DNA from: JBGPLJ01 sp035644395
Lineage (GTDB): Bacteria > Pseudomonadota > Gammaproteobacteria > Steroidobacterales > Steroidobacteraceae
Assembly (NCBI GenBank): GCA_035644395.1
Contig: DASQOR010000010.1
Location: 1-64,000, forward strand
Direction of reading: 5' to 3'
Length of the DNA: 64,000 nucleotides
Shown here: piece after piece, positions 16,367-25,749 of the stretch
Numbering within the stretch: position 1 is the first letter of the stretch
Layout: the number at the start of each line of letters is the position of its first letter
Notes under the pieces: generated by a model
What the model was told of the DNA's origin: nothing
The model's input: only the letters and a program-made list of their open reading frames with translations
The model's database searches: none
Position numbers and translations under genes: made by a program

Positions 16367-17575
16367 TCAGGCCAGATGACTGACCACGTGATCGCGCGTG
16401 ATGGCCTTGACGCCCGGCGTTCCCGCCTGTCGCATGATGTGGCGCAGCTCGCGGTTGTAGATGTCGAGGATGGCTTCGACCCCCTTCTGACCTCCCGCCG
16501 CCAGGCCCCAGGCTTGCGGGCGCCCGATGCCGACCGCCGTTGCGCCGAGTGCCAGCGCCTTGAAGACATCGGTGCCGCGACGCAGCCCGCCATCGAGCAA
16601 CACCGGAGTGCGCCCGGCGACCGCCGCGCTGACCTCGGCCAGGCACTCGATGGTCGAACGCAGCGTTTCCTCGTCCCGGCCGCCGTGATTGGAGATGATG
16701 ACGCCGTCGACACCGTGAGTGACACACTTCGCCGCGTCCTCGCCGGTTACGATGCCCTTGACGAGGAGTTTCACGGACACCGTGTCACGCAGGCGTTTCA
16801 GGTAGTCCCAGGTGATATTCGACGGCGAGAGTTCCGTGACGCGGGAGACGTCGAGGCCGGCATACATGGGCGCCTTCGTGACCGGGTCGTGATTGTTGTC
16901 GACGTGGCAAGCGGTGCAGACGCGGGTGTCGGTGCGCACTGCGCGCGTCAGAGTCTCGCCGTTCCGGCCTTCCATGTAATCGACTGTCAGTATGATGGCG
17001 GTGCAGCCGGCGCGTTCTGCCCGCTTCACGACACCCTGCGTCACGCTCCAATCGTCCGTTGCGTAGAGCTGCATCCACACCGGCGCACCGCGTGCGCGGA
17101 TGACATCCTCGGCCGAATTCGTGCCCGCATTCGACAGCATCATCAATGTCGAGCGTGATGCGGCCGCGCGCGCCGTCGCGAGCTCGCCCTCCGGATTGAA
17201 GGCCCGCTGGCTGCCGAGGGCGGAGAGGTAGACAGGCGACGGATGCGTCACGCCGAGGAGATTCACGGAGAGGTCGGGCTTGCTCACATCGACGAAACGG
17301 CGCGAGCGAATCTCGATCTGCTTGAAGGCCTCGTGATTCGCGACGACGGTCAGGTCGTCGTCGTTACCCGTCGCGATGTAAGCGAAATGCGCCGGCGGCA
17401 GCACTGCGCGCGCCAGCGCCTCGAAGTCCATGACGTTCAGTGCCTGCTCGATTGCACTCGCGGCAGGGGCGCCTTCGCTCCAGGACCATCGCGGCGCGAT
17501 CGCCAGGCCCGCGAGCGCCGAAAGACGGGCGAGCAGGCCGCGACGGCCGGCTACGACGGCATCGGATGAGGACAT
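16367..17575 (-). CDS. Tat-exported FMN-dependent alpha-hydroxy-acid oxidase with CxxCH motif
   Basis: This 402-residue protein starts with a twin-arginine signal (R-R-G-L-L-A-R-L at residues 11-18, then an Ala/Leu-rich stretch). The body is an FMN-binding TIM barrel of the lactate oxidase/2-monooxygenase type: S-A-L-G-S-Q-R-A-F-N near the flavin, the catalytic S-N-H-G-G-R and the phosphate-binding L-D-G-G-L-R-R-G-T-D. Between barrel strands lies C-T-A-C-H at about 220-224, a c-type haem attachment motif absent from ordinary members. Export would place that motif in the periplasm, where cytochrome c maturation occurs. The likely reaction is oxidation of an alpha-hydroxy acid, possibly passing electrons to haem. 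The start has GGGAG upstream. Confidence 0.82.
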   Translation of the reverse strand: MSSSDAVVAGRRGLLARLSALAGLAIAPRWSWSEGAPAASAIEQALNVMDFEALARAVLPPAHFAYIATGNDDDLTVVANHEAFKQIEIRSRRFVDVSKPDLSVNLLGVTHPSPVYLSALGSQRAFNPEGELATARAAASRSTLMMLSNAGTNSAEDVIRARGAPVWMQLYATDDWSVTQGVVKRAERAGCTAIILTVDYMEGRNGETLTRAVRTDTRVCTACHVDNNHDPVTKAPMYAGLDVSRVTELSPSNITWDYLKRLRDTVSVKLLVKGIVTGEDAAKCVTHGVDGVIISNHGGRDEETLRSTIECLAEVSAAVAGRTPVLLDGGLRRGTDVFKALALGATAVGIGRPQAWGLAAGGQKGVEAILDIYNRELRHIMRQAGTPGVKAITRDHVVSHLA

Positions 17576-17650
17576 GGGGAGGCTCCCTCGAGATTGTTGT
17601 TCTGCCGCGCAGTGTAACCGAACGGTTGACCACTCCTTTATATAGGTCGG
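17562..17650 (-). repeat. promoter/leader segment repeated at 51.6 kb (copy 1)
   Basis: Read on the minus strand, this stretch has CTATATAAAGGAGTGG, then a GTTCGGTTAC segment, then ACAACAAT, a GGGAG ribosome-binding site and ATGTCCTCATCCGA, the first codons of the FMN oxidase gene. A similar series in the same order occurs at 51583-51700. It is likely this gene's promoter region, with TATATAA as the -10-like element. Confidence 0.4.
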
Positions 17651-17717
17651 ATGTTCACCGGCGCCCGGTGCTGACGCCGTCACCACCGCTTGGGAAGGTG
17701 CGGTGCCCTTTCGCTGG

Positions 17718-18251
17718 CTACCCGTTGCGCCGCGGCCGCTCGTGCTCGATCTCCCGATGCTCGGTCGCGAGCAGGTCGAAGAACAGGCGATCGTAAGGCT
17801 TGCCGTCCATGTAGTGGCATTGGCGCATTCGGCCGACAGGGCGGAAATGCAGGCGTTCGACTACGCGCAGCGAAGGATTGCCGTCGGCCACCCACGTGTT
17901 GACCGCGTGCAGGCCGAGGTCGCGGAACGCTAGCGTGAGAATCTGTGAGCCCGCGAAGGTCGCAAGGCCGCGGCTGCGAAACGACTTCTCCCCGGCCACG
18001 CCCCACAGCGTCGCCGTCCTGAAGCCGCGGTCGACACTGTTCAGGCCCACGATGCCGACGGGCGTATCGTCGTGATCGGCCGTGTAGACGCGCATGAAGT
18101 GCGACTCGCGCTGCGCCATGACCTTGAGCAGCGCCGGCGAAACCCGTTGCCGGCCGGCGCCGAAATCCAGCCACCGATAATTCTCCTCGCGTGCGAGCCA
18201 TCCGGCCGCCACACCGATCACCTCCGGCGATTCAAGCGGCAGAAGCTTCAT
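17718..18251 (-). CDS. GNAT-family N-acetyltransferase (RimJ/RimL-like)
   Basis: This 177-residue protein has the GNAT core of the RimJ/RimL type: V-G-I-V-G-L-N-S-V-D on strand 4, then A-T-L-W-G-V with S-R-G-L-A-T-F-A in the pyrophosphate-binding position, and N-P-S-L-R-V-V-E-R-L-H-F-R-P-V-G near the end. The start at 18251 overlaps the end of the glycosyltransferase gene by 20 bases, making it the last gene of the polysaccharide operon. Acetylation of a sugar nucleotide or of the polysaccharide is plausible from position, though protein N-termini are the usual substrates of close relatives. Confidence 0.8.
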   Translation of the reverse strand: MKLLPLESPEVIGVAAGWLAREENYRWLDFGAGRQRVSPALLKVMAQRESHFMRVYTADHDDTPVGIVGLNSVDRGFRTATLWGVAGEKSFRSRGLATFAGSQILTLAFRDLGLHAVNTWVADGNPSLRVVERLHFRPVGRMRQCHYMDGKPYDRLFFDLLATEHREIEHERPRRNG

Positions 18252-19494
18252 GCGGCGGGGCTTCCGGGGGTGGCCAGAGTGCGCGATAGGCGGCGAGCAG
18301 CTTCGGCGCTTCGTGGCGCCACTCGAGCTCCTCCAGTACGCGCCGGCGTCCGCGCTCGCCCATCGCCGCACGCCGCGGCGGGTCGTCGATGAGTTCGACC
18401 ATCTTCACCGCGAGATCGGCCGCATCGTTGCGTCGCGCGTAGACCGCTGCTTCCTGGGCCGAGTGCCGGGCTTCGACCAGGTCGAACTGCACGATCGGTT
18501 TGCCGAGCGCCATGTATTCCATGACCTTGTTCATCGTGGACAGGTCGTTCAGGGCGTTCGCAAGATCGGGATTGACGCAGATGTCGGCCGTGTTGAGCAT
18601 GGCGAGCAGTTCATCGTCCGCCACTCGCCCGGTGAAGGTCACGAACTCCGCGACGCCGAGCTCCACGGCGAGGGCGCGCATTTCCCCGAGTGAAGTGCCA
18701 CCGCCCACGAGGCCGAACTGGATGTCCGTGCGTCCGAGGTGAACGACGACGTGACGTACCGCGTGCAGCAGGCGGTCGATGCCTTCCTGCGCCCCCATCA
18801 CGCCGACATAGCCCACCAGGTATCGCCGGCCTCGCTTGAGCGACTCCTGCGGCGGCAGGATCCGCATCCGTTCGAGGCTCGGCCCGCTGCGCACGACGAA
18901 TACCCGCGCATGCGGCATGCGGCCGCGACCCAGCGCGATGCGCCGGTAGGATTCGTTGGTCGCGATCGACGCGTCCGCCGTGCGGAACGTCCAATACTCG
19001 AGCTTCAGCAGCAAGCCGTGCCAGAAGCCGCCGGCACCGAACTTCGCCGCGTACAGCTCCGGGTTGATGTCGTGGTGATCGAACAGGAACTTCTTGCCGA
19101 ACAGCTTGAAGAAGGCGCCGATGAGGAAAAACAGGTCCGGCGGATTGCAGGCGTGAATGACGTCAAAGCCCCGGCGCCAGCACACGCGCAGCGCGAGCGC
19201 GAACGTACAGACGAGCGCGACGGGGTACTCGATCGCGTAGCCGGCGACGGACGATGCTTCATACAGCCGATAGCGATGGATGTCGATGCCGTCGATGGTC
19301 TCGACCTTGCGCTCGTAGCCCTTCCCCGTCGGACAGATGACGGACACCGTGTAGCCGGCATCGCGCAAGGTCGTGGCTTCCTGCCACACACGCCGGTCGA
19401 AGGGGACCGGCAGGTTTTCGACCAGGATCAGCACGCGCCGCGCATGAACGGCGTGCCCGCGGGCTGCTTCTGCTGGAATGCCGAGCGGATTCAT
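18232..19494 (-). CDS. family 4 glycosyltransferase
   Basis: This 420-residue GT-B enzyme begins its Rossmann fold with V-L-I-L-V-E-N-L-P-V-P-F-D-R-R-V-W-Q-E-A. The N-lobe carries H-A-C-N-P-P-D and D-H-H-D-I-N-P-E. The C-lobe has V-G-Y-V-G-V-M-G and V-M-E-Y-M-A-L-G-K-P-I-V, where family 4 enzymes bind the sugar-nucleotide diphosphate. It transfers a sugar from a nucleotide donor to the lipid-linked repeat unit on the cytoplasmic side. Start choice is uncertain: ATG at 19494 is used, and an in-frame TTG at 19578 would overlap the heparinase-like gene. Confidence 0.85.
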   Translation of the reverse strand: MNPLGIPAEAARGHAVHARRVLILVENLPVPFDRRVWQEATTLRDAGYTVSVICPTGKGYERKVETIDGIDIHRYRLYEASSVAGYAIEYPVALVCTFALALRVCWRRGFDVIHACNPPDLFFLIGAFFKLFGKKFLFDHHDINPELYAAKFGAGGFWHGLLLKLEYWTFRTADASIATNESYRRIALGRGRMPHARVFVVRSGPSLERMRILPPQESLKRGRRYLVGYVGVMGAQEGIDRLLHAVRHVVVHLGRTDIQFGLVGGGTSLGEMRALAVELGVAEFVTFTGRVADDELLAMLNTADICVNPDLANALNDLSTMNKVMEYMALGKPIVQFDLVEARHSAQEAAVYARRNDAADLAVKMVELIDDPPRRAAMGERGRRRVLEELEWRHEAPKLLAAYRALWPPPEAPPHEASAA

Positions 19495-19567
19495 TGGCAG
19501 CCGATCATGCCCGGCCTCCTTGACGTGCGCCGCCCGCGACGGGCCGCAGGGCCGTAGTCCGATCAGA

Positions 19568-21586
19568 TCAGCAGGCAAGTTCGGAGCGTAGAACTACGCT
19601 GCCCGGCAGCCGTGCGCGCCACGCAATGGTCGGCGCCGGCCGCTTGTCGTCGAACGACCGTGACACCCAGCCGAGCATCGGGGCGACGCTACCGACATGG
19701 ACCATCGAGCACGCCCCCTCCACACGCGGCGGCGTCAATGTCACGCAACGACCGTCATGCGTGACGAGAAAACTGTCTCCCTGGCGGTTGACGCGGCAAC
19801 GTTCACTGAGATGAAAAAAGAGCTCGGCGTCGTGCGGCGCCGACATCTGCAGGTAATCCTCGATGGCGATTGACCGCTTGCGCTTGTCGAGCGCGATGCG
19901 CCGCCGATGCAGGACAGGATCCGGCAGGCTCAGATAGCCATCGTGCCAGCCCTCGAACAGGTCGCGATCCTCGAGGCTCCGCCACAAGCTGCAGGCGGCG
20001 CGCGCCTTGCGCAGCCACATGAAATTGCCGCCCGATTGAGACTGGTCCCGGCCGTCGAGTCGCACTGTGTTGTGGGCAGCGGTGCCGCGAAAGTACTGCC
20101 GCCACCCGGGTTCGGTGTGGTATGCGAACGTTCCCGGATCCACGAGGAATTCGCGCCCGCCGACCGAGAGGGTGAATGCCAGTGCGTCCGCATGGCCGTG
20201 CGCCGCGATTGCCTGGTAGCCAATGGGGCCGGCGTCGACGAGCAGGCGGATTTCATCTTGCGTCTCGAAGTCGCAACCGAGGATGTAGTACCCGCCATCC
20301 GGAAAAGCGCGCCGTACCGGGAGCGCGTCGCCTGCGCGCAAACGGGCAAAGTCGATGTCGGCGTTTGCGCCATGGAGCCAGCGCGTCTTGTCGTCGACGC
20401 GGCCGGCCTTGGTCTTGAATTCGCCGCGTCGGAAGTGCAGCGCGCCGCTGGCCAGAAGCGAGCGGTACCGGCAAGACTTCTCGTCCTGTGAGAGTCCGAT
20501 GACGACGCCGTCATCCGAATCGCCAATCATCGGAACCTGGCCGTTCACGTCCATGATCGAGGCGAGATACTCGAGCATCGCCTCGAGGCGCGACTCGAAC
20601 CGGGGCTCGAAGGCGCGTCCATTGGCCTTGCCGGCAAGCAGTGCCTGGTAGAGGAAATCGAATTCGAACTGCTGATAGGAGACCGCCTGTTCGCGATTGA
20701 CGCCGTCGCGGGCATTCTGCAGCAGGGCTTCCCGCTGCACGGCCTTCTCGGCCCACGCGAGCCACTCTTTCGACTCCCTCCAGCAGGGCCAGGTCAGCGC
20801 CGCGAGGTAGAAGCCCGCCAATTCGCCGACGAGATGATTATTGGCGGAGGAATGGCGCGACAGGTGGCGCCGGATGAAACGCAAGTGCTGGTGGATGGAC
20901 GTGAGCCAGCGCGCTCGCCAGCGCTGTCCCTGCTCGTCCGCGAACAGAGTCGACCGCGCTCCACCCAGCAGCTGCCACGCAGCCGACCAGTTGATCAGCC
21001 GCACCGCCGCTTCGAGGGCGCTCGACCAGTTGACCCCCATCCGGTAGGGGCAGGAATCGAACCAGCTCGAGAGATGTTCGCGCAGGACTCGGGCGTAGCG
21101 CGCGTCGCCACTCATTGCATACGCCTGCGCCAGGGTCACGACGTGCAGGTGCCGGTTCAACTCCCAGAGATACTTGACGTCGCCGACGCGCTCCGCATCG
21201 CGATAGTCGATCAACAGGCCGAAGCCCATGGGTGCGCTTGTGCCCGTCTTGGGATCGCGGTTCCAGTCGGGAGGCGATCCGAGTTCGATGTCCCGCAGCG
21301 CGAACAGGTCGAAGCGCCCGGCGGCGATTCGATCGGCCGCCGCCCGATAGCGCGACGGTTCGATCGCGGCCGAGACGCGGATCCACGGCGCGACGTCCGT
21401 CGACAAGTCCGGCGTCCCGCCATGATCGGATCCGAGTGCGCCGCGCAATTCCATACGCAGCAACAGCGCTCGCCCGATGCGATGCGCGATCTCCGCCGCC
21501 GACATGCATCGCAGGCGGTTCAGGCGCCAGCGCATCCGGTCGATGGCACGGCTCCGGCTTGCGGCCGGCGACGGCATACGATCCAT
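19568..21586 (-). CDS. heparinase II/III-family protein (polysaccharide lyase-like)
   Basis: This 672-residue protein has an N-terminal alpha/alpha toroid (about 1-340, with S-S-W-F-D-S-C-P-Y and S-A-N-N-H-L-V-G-E) and a C-terminal beta-sheet domain (H-G-H-A-D-A-L-A-F-T-L and F-L-V-D-P-G-T-F-A-Y). The N-N-H in the toroid and H-G-H-A-D in the sheet domain are the family's catalytic and structural positions. Members cleave uronic-acid-containing glycans by beta-elimination, and many are encoded inside exopolysaccharide loci. Together with the algD-type gene this fits a uronate polymer. The chain starts at 21586, just downstream of the asparagine-synthase-type gene. Confidence 0.85.
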   Translation of the reverse strand: MDRMPSPAASRSRAIDRMRWRLNRLRCMSAAEIAHRIGRALLLRMELRGALGSDHGGTPDLSTDVAPWIRVSAAIEPSRYRAAADRIAAGRFDLFALRDIELGSPPDWNRDPKTGTSAPMGFGLLIDYRDAERVGDVKYLWELNRHLHVVTLAQAYAMSGDARYARVLREHLSSWFDSCPYRMGVNWSSALEAAVRLINWSAAWQLLGGARSTLFADEQGQRWRARWLTSIHQHLRFIRRHLSRHSSANNHLVGELAGFYLAALTWPCWRESKEWLAWAEKAVQREALLQNARDGVNREQAVSYQQFEFDFLYQALLAGKANGRAFEPRFESRLEAMLEYLASIMDVNGQVPMIGDSDDGVVIGLSQDEKSCRYRSLLASGALHFRRGEFKTKAGRVDDKTRWLHGANADIDFARLRAGDALPVRRAFPDGGYYILGCDFETQDEIRLLVDAGPIGYQAIAAHGHADALAFTLSVGGREFLVDPGTFAYHTEPGWRQYFRGTAAHNTVRLDGRDQSQSGGNFMWLRKARAACSLWRSLEDRDLFEGWHDGYLSLPDPVLHRRRIALDKRKRSIAIEDYLQMSAPHDAELFFHLSERCRVNRQGDSFLVTHDGRCVTLTPPRVEGACSMVHVGSVAPMLGWVSRSFDDKRPAPTIAWRARLPGSVVLRSELAC

Positions 21587-21599
21587 GCAGGCGCCACGC

Positions 21600-23468
21600 T
21601 CAGTCAAATTGGCGGTGCCAGAGTTCGAGATTGAGGAGCGTCCACAGCAGTTTCTCGTGGTTCTGCCGGGCGTCGAGGTGCTCGGCGAGCATGGCGTCGA
21701 GCACTCGCGTGTCGTAATAGCCGCGTGTGCGCGACGACGGGCCTTGCAGGTGCTCGACGAGGTAGTCGCGCATCGGTCCGCGAAACCACAGATTGATGGG
21801 TACGCGAAAGCCCACCTTGCGACGCGTGAGGCACTTCCGCGGCAGCAAGCGCTTGCAGGCCTGCCGCAGGATCCATTTTCCCTGCAGCCCGCGGACACGA
21901 TAGCGGTCCGGGAGCGTCGAGACGAATTCGGCGAGCGGATGGTCGAGAAAGGGCACTCGCGTCTCGATCGAGGCCGCCATGCTCATGCGGTCCGCGCGCT
22001 CGAGCAGGTTGTCGGGCAGCCAGCTGGTCTGGTCGAAATACAGGATGCGGCGCAGCTCGCTCACGTTCGGGTCGGCATCGAACTGCGGTCCGTCCCCGGC
22101 ACGCGAACCATTGAACGGCAGGATGGACAGGCGATTGCGCTCGCGCGTGTCGAGCGCGCCGAACCAGCGCACGTAGCGCTCGCGCCGGTCTTCCAGATTG
22201 AGATTCGTGATGACGGTCTTGAGGCGTCGGGCGCCATAGGGCAGCGCACGGGCCAGCGGCTCGATGAGGTCGTTGCGCACGAGTCGTGGCAATTGCTGGT
22301 AGCGCGCCGCGAGGCGCTCGGCGACGTGCTTCGGGTATCCGCCGAGGAGCTCATCGCTCCCCTCGCCCGTGAGCACCATCTTGACGCTGCGCGAAGCCTC
22401 GCGTGCCAGCATGTAGATCGGGACGTCGGACGGCTCGGAGACGGGCGCGTCACGGTACGCGACCAGGTACGGCAGCCGATCGACGATGTCGCCCGGCGAA
22501 ATCACGAGCTCGTGGTGCTCGGCTGCGAAGTGATGCGCGACCTCGGACGCAAACCTGAGTTCGCTGTAACGGCCTTCGCGGAAGCCTACGGAGAACGTCT
22601 TGACGGTGGCGCTGTGCCGGCTCATGAGCGCAACGACCGTGGATGAGTCGATGCCGCCGGAAAGAAATGCGCCGAAGGGCACGTCGCTCACCATCTGCAC
22701 GCTCACCGCCTCCTCCAGCCGGCGGAGGAAGCCCTCGACCGGATCCCCGACGGGTGCTCCTGCGCCACCGGGCCGGCGATCGGGGGGCGACCAGTAGCGC
22801 TGCTCGACGAGGCGACCGCGCTCCCAGATCACGAATGTGCCGGGCATGAGCTTGCGGATGCCGGCAATCAGCGTTGCCGGGCCCGGGACATAGCGATAGG
22901 CGAGATAGTCCCAGACCGCTTGCATATCGACGGCCGCGCGCACGCCCGGAATGCGTAGCAGCGCCTTGATCTCCGAGGCGAAATACAGCCCGCTGTCGTT
23001 CTGATGCAGGAACAGCGGCTTCTCGCCGAACCGGTCGCGCGCGAGGAACAAGCGCTCCCGCCGTGCATCCCATATCGCGAACGCGAACATGCCGCGCAAG
23101 CGGTGCACGACTCCGCTGCCCCATTGCTGATAGGCGCGCAGCAGGACCTCGGTGTCGGAGTCGCGGTTGAATTCGAAGCCACTGCGGCGCAATTCGGCGC
23201 GCAACTCGCGGAAGTTGTAGATTTCTCCGTTGAACGTCAGCGCCAGGCCGGCCGCGGCATCGCACATCGGCTGACGCGCCCCCGCCGGGTCGATGATCGC
23301 AAGCCGCCGGTGTCCGAGCGCCACACGATGCGCAGAACGCACGCAGGAGAAGTGGCTGGCGCCCTGGTCGTCGGGGCCGCGATGGGCCATCGAGAGCAGC
23401 ATCGCCTCGAGCGCTGGCGCGGCGCTCGGCGCGCCCGGTTCGGCCACCCATCCGGCTATTGCGCACAT
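21600..23468 (-). CDS. asparagine-synthase-type amidotransferase of the polysaccharide locus
   Basis: This 622-residue enzyme begins M-C-A-I-A-G-W, so Cys2 is the glutaminase nucleophile once Met is removed. The GATase type 2 domain (about 1-210) has H-R-G-P-D-D-Q and F-N-G-E-I-Y-N-F. The synthetase domain has the ATP-pyrophosphatase loop S-G-G-I-D-S-S and T-G-E-G-S-D-E-L-L-G-G-Y-P. It uses glutamine and ATP to amidate a carboxylate. In exosortase-type and related exopolysaccharide loci this enzyme probably amidates a sugar carboxyl, for example a uronic acid, rather than free aspartate. One base separates it from the upstream glycosyltransferase stop. Confidence 0.88.
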   Translation of the reverse strand: MCAIAGWVAEPGAPSAAPALEAMLLSMAHRGPDDQGASHFSCVRSAHRVALGHRRLAIIDPAGARQPMCDAAAGLALTFNGEIYNFRELRAELRRSGFEFNRDSDTEVLLRAYQQWGSGVVHRLRGMFAFAIWDARRERLFLARDRFGEKPLFLHQNDSGLYFASEIKALLRIPGVRAAVDMQAVWDYLAYRYVPGPATLIAGIRKLMPGTFVIWERGRLVEQRYWSPPDRRPGGAGAPVGDPVEGFLRRLEEAVSVQMVSDVPFGAFLSGGIDSSTVVALMSRHSATVKTFSVGFREGRYSELRFASEVAHHFAAEHHELVISPGDIVDRLPYLVAYRDAPVSEPSDVPIYMLAREASRSVKMVLTGEGSDELLGGYPKHVAERLAARYQQLPRLVRNDLIEPLARALPYGARRLKTVITNLNLEDRRERYVRWFGALDTRERNRLSILPFNGSRAGDGPQFDADPNVSELRRILYFDQTSWLPDNLLERADRMSMAASIETRVPFLDHPLAEFVSTLPDRYRVRGLQGKWILRQACKRLLPRKCLTRRKVGFRVPINLWFRGPMRDYLVEHLQGPSSRTRGYYDTRVLDAMLAEHLDARQNHEKLLWTLLNLELWHRQFD

Positions 23469-23469
23469 G

Positions 23470-24588
23470 TCAATGTGCCGCGACGGCGCGGCCTGCGTAA
23501 AGCTGCGAGAACTCCCGGGCCGGCCGCTCCAGTGAATACGCCGCCGCGATGCGCGCACGCGCGGCGGCGCCCATGCGCGCGCGCGACTCCCGATCCGCCG
23601 CAAGCTGCGCGATCGCTTGCCCGATGGCCTGCGAATCATGCGTCGGCACGAGGAGGCCGTGCACGCCAGGTACGACAACGTCCGGGATGCCGCCAACCGG
23701 AGTGGCAACGATCGCGGCGCCCGCCGCCATGCCTTCGAGCAGCGCATACGGCAATCCCTCGCTGTAGCTCGCGAGCACGAACAGGTCCGCGCTCGCCAGC
23801 AGGTTCAGTTTCTGCTCGCCGAATGCCGGCTCGAGGAACTGAACGTCCGCGTGCAATCCAAGGTTCGCCGCCGCATGCTTCAATCGATTCCCATCCGGGC
23901 CGAGGCCTGCGATCGTGAGTCGCGCGTTGGTGCCGTTCGAGCGCGCCCAGGCGAATCCCCGCAGCAGTTCGTAGAGCCCCTTCTCGCGCACGAGCCGCCC
24001 GAGGTAGACGACATGCACTGGTGCGTCCGGCCGCCGGCGCGGACGTGTCAGCGAACGATACGCGGTAAAGTCGATGGCGCTCGGAATGAGCTCGACGTGG
24101 CGGCCGGGCACGAAGTGACGATAGGCGTCGAGTTCGACCTGGGCGAGGACGACAACGACGTCTGCCACAGACAGCGTCCAGCGCAACACGGCGGTCATGA
24201 GAGGATTGCCTGCGCAGAATTCGAGCGGCAGGGCGCCGCCGTGCACCTGGTAGATGACGCGCACGCCGCAGAGCTTCGAGACGATGAGGTACGCGAGGTC
24301 GCGCCAGAAGGCACGGCGGTTGAGAGCGGTATTGATATGCACGATCGCGACGCTGCGTGCGATGATCCGGCCGGCGAGCTCGAACGGGCTTGCCACGAGT
24401 CGCAGCCAGCGAGCCAGCAGGCCCTCCTTGCGCCCCTCCGCTCCGACCTGGAAATGCAGGAGCGAAAACTCCCGCGTGAGCGACGAGGACAGCAGATTGT
24501 TGACGTGCGCGCTGATGCCGCTCGCCGCCCCGCGGTGCGGCCCGAGCGCGAGCACGACTGGTCGCTTGAGCGTCGCTTCGCAGATCAT
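23470..24588 (-). CDS. family 4 glycosyltransferase
   Basis: This 372-residue GT-B enzyme opens with V-V-L-A-L-G-P-H-R-G-A-A-S-G-I-S and carries V-I-Y-Q-V-H-G-G in the N-lobe. In the C-lobe are V-Y-L-G-R-L-V-R-E-K-G and the E-x7-E-type region Y-S-E-G-L-P-Y-A-L-L-E-G-M-A-A-G with P-V-G-G-I-P after it. It adds one sugar to the growing repeat unit. Its first four bases overlap the stop of the next upstream gene, so the two are coupled. Confidence 0.87.
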   Translation of the reverse strand: MICEATLKRPVVLALGPHRGAASGISAHVNNLLSSSLTREFSLLHFQVGAEGRKEGLLARWLRLVASPFELAGRIIARSVAIVHINTALNRRAFWRDLAYLIVSKLCGVRVIYQVHGGALPLEFCAGNPLMTAVLRWTLSVADVVVVLAQVELDAYRHFVPGRHVELIPSAIDFTAYRSLTRPRRRPDAPVHVVYLGRLVREKGLYELLRGFAWARSNGTNARLTIAGLGPDGNRLKHAAANLGLHADVQFLEPAFGEQKLNLLASADLFVLASYSEGLPYALLEGMAAGAAIVATPVGGIPDVVVPGVHGLLVPTHDSQAIGQAIAQLAADRESRARMGAAARARIAAAYSLERPAREFSQLYAGRAVAAH

Positions 24589-25739
24589 GCGTGTTCACCG
24601 AGCGCGCCGCGTGAACGCGGGGCGTATGCCAGCGTCAGGAACAACCGTTCGTAGCGCTCGACCATCTCGCTCTCCGAGAACCCTTTGGCCACGACCTTGC
24701 GCGCGTTGCGGCTCATGCGAGCCGCGAGCTCGCGATCGGCGAGCCGCTCGAGCCGATCGACCAGCGCCGCGGTGTCGCCGGGCGGGAAGAGAAATCCGTT
24801 GACGCCCGGCAGGATGATTTCCGCCGCTCCGCCGACGTCGGAGTGCACGACCGGTCGGGCCAGCGCCATGGACTCGAGCGCGGCCAGCGGCATCGCCTCC
24901 GTCAAGCTGCAGAGCGCCGTTACGTCGCAGGCCGTGACGAGCGGGCGAATGTCGTCCTGAAATCCGGCGAGCACGACGTGCGCGGAAACGCCAAGTTCAC
25001 GCGCACGCGCCTCGATCGCCGGTCGCATTTCACCCTCACCGATCAGCAGCGCACGCGCCGCGATGCCGCGCTCGCGCAGCTGTCGCACCGCCTCGATGAG
25101 TTGCACGTGGTTCTTTTCACGCCGCAGTCCCGCGACGACACCGATCACGTAGTCGCTCCTTTCAAGGCCAAACCTTGCCCGGATCGACGCGCGCCGCTGC
25201 GCGCATGCGCCGGGGCGGAACTCGTGTGTGTCGATGCCGTTGTAGATGACGTTGTTGCGCCGGGAGCGCACGGCACGCGGCAGCCAGTAGCGCATCTGCT
25301 CCCGGCAGACGAACACCGTGCAGGCCGCGAACCAGAAGCAGGGTCGCTCAAGGAGCAGCTTCAAGCGCTCCCTCGGCTCCCGCGGACGGCTCGAGTGAAG
25401 GACGGCGACCAGCGGCGTGCGCACACGCGTCAGGGCGCGCGCGAGGGAAGCGTAGAGCAGCGCGTACGGATTCGCGGCAACGATGAGCACCGGGCACAGT
25501 GAGGCGATCAGCTCGGCGAGCCGGCGGATGGCACCGAAGTCGAGATAGCGCGTGGCGCCGAGATCGCAGATCGTCGCGCCGCGCCGCAGACGCAGCCGCC
25601 CGATGAGTGTCGACTCGCGCTTGACGCGCACGGCATGACAGTCGTGGCCGAGTTCGACGAGGCGATTCATCAGCGTCACCGCGTGATTCTCGGCGCCGCC
25701 GCAGGCGAGTGAGTTCGTGACAAATACGATGCGCAGCAT
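24585..25739 (-). CDS. family 4 glycosyltransferase
   Basis: This 384-residue GT-B enzyme begins M-L-R-I-V-F-V-T-N-S-L-A-C-G-G-A-E-N-H, the family 4 opening with the acceptor-site Gly-Gly-Ala-Glu. In the C-lobe it has V-V-A-G-L-R-R-E-K-N-H and C-S-L-T-E-A-M-P-L-A-A-L-E-S-M-A-L-A-R-P-V, the retaining-transferase donor site. The start at 25739 is where the fold begins; longer frames read into the flippase gene. It belongs to the same operon as the sister transferase downstream. Confidence 0.87.
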   Translation of the reverse strand: MLRIVFVTNSLACGGAENHAVTLMNRLVELGHDCHAVRVKRESTLIGRLRLRRGATICDLGATRYLDFGAIRRLAELIASLCPVLIVAANPYALLYASLARALTRVRTPLVAVLHSSRPREPRERLKLLLERPCFWFAACTVFVCREQMRYWLPRAVRSRRNNVIYNGIDTHEFRPGACAQRRASIRARFGLERSDYVIGVVAGLRREKNHVQLIEAVRQLRERGIAARALLIGEGEMRPAIEARARELGVSAHVVLAGFQDDIRPLVTACDVTALCSLTEAMPLAALESMALARPVVHSDVGGAAEIILPGVNGFLFPPGDTAALVDRLERLADRELAARMSRNARKVVAKGFSESEMVERYERLFLTLAYAPRSRGALGEHA

Positions 25740-25749
25740 GACCGGGCGA

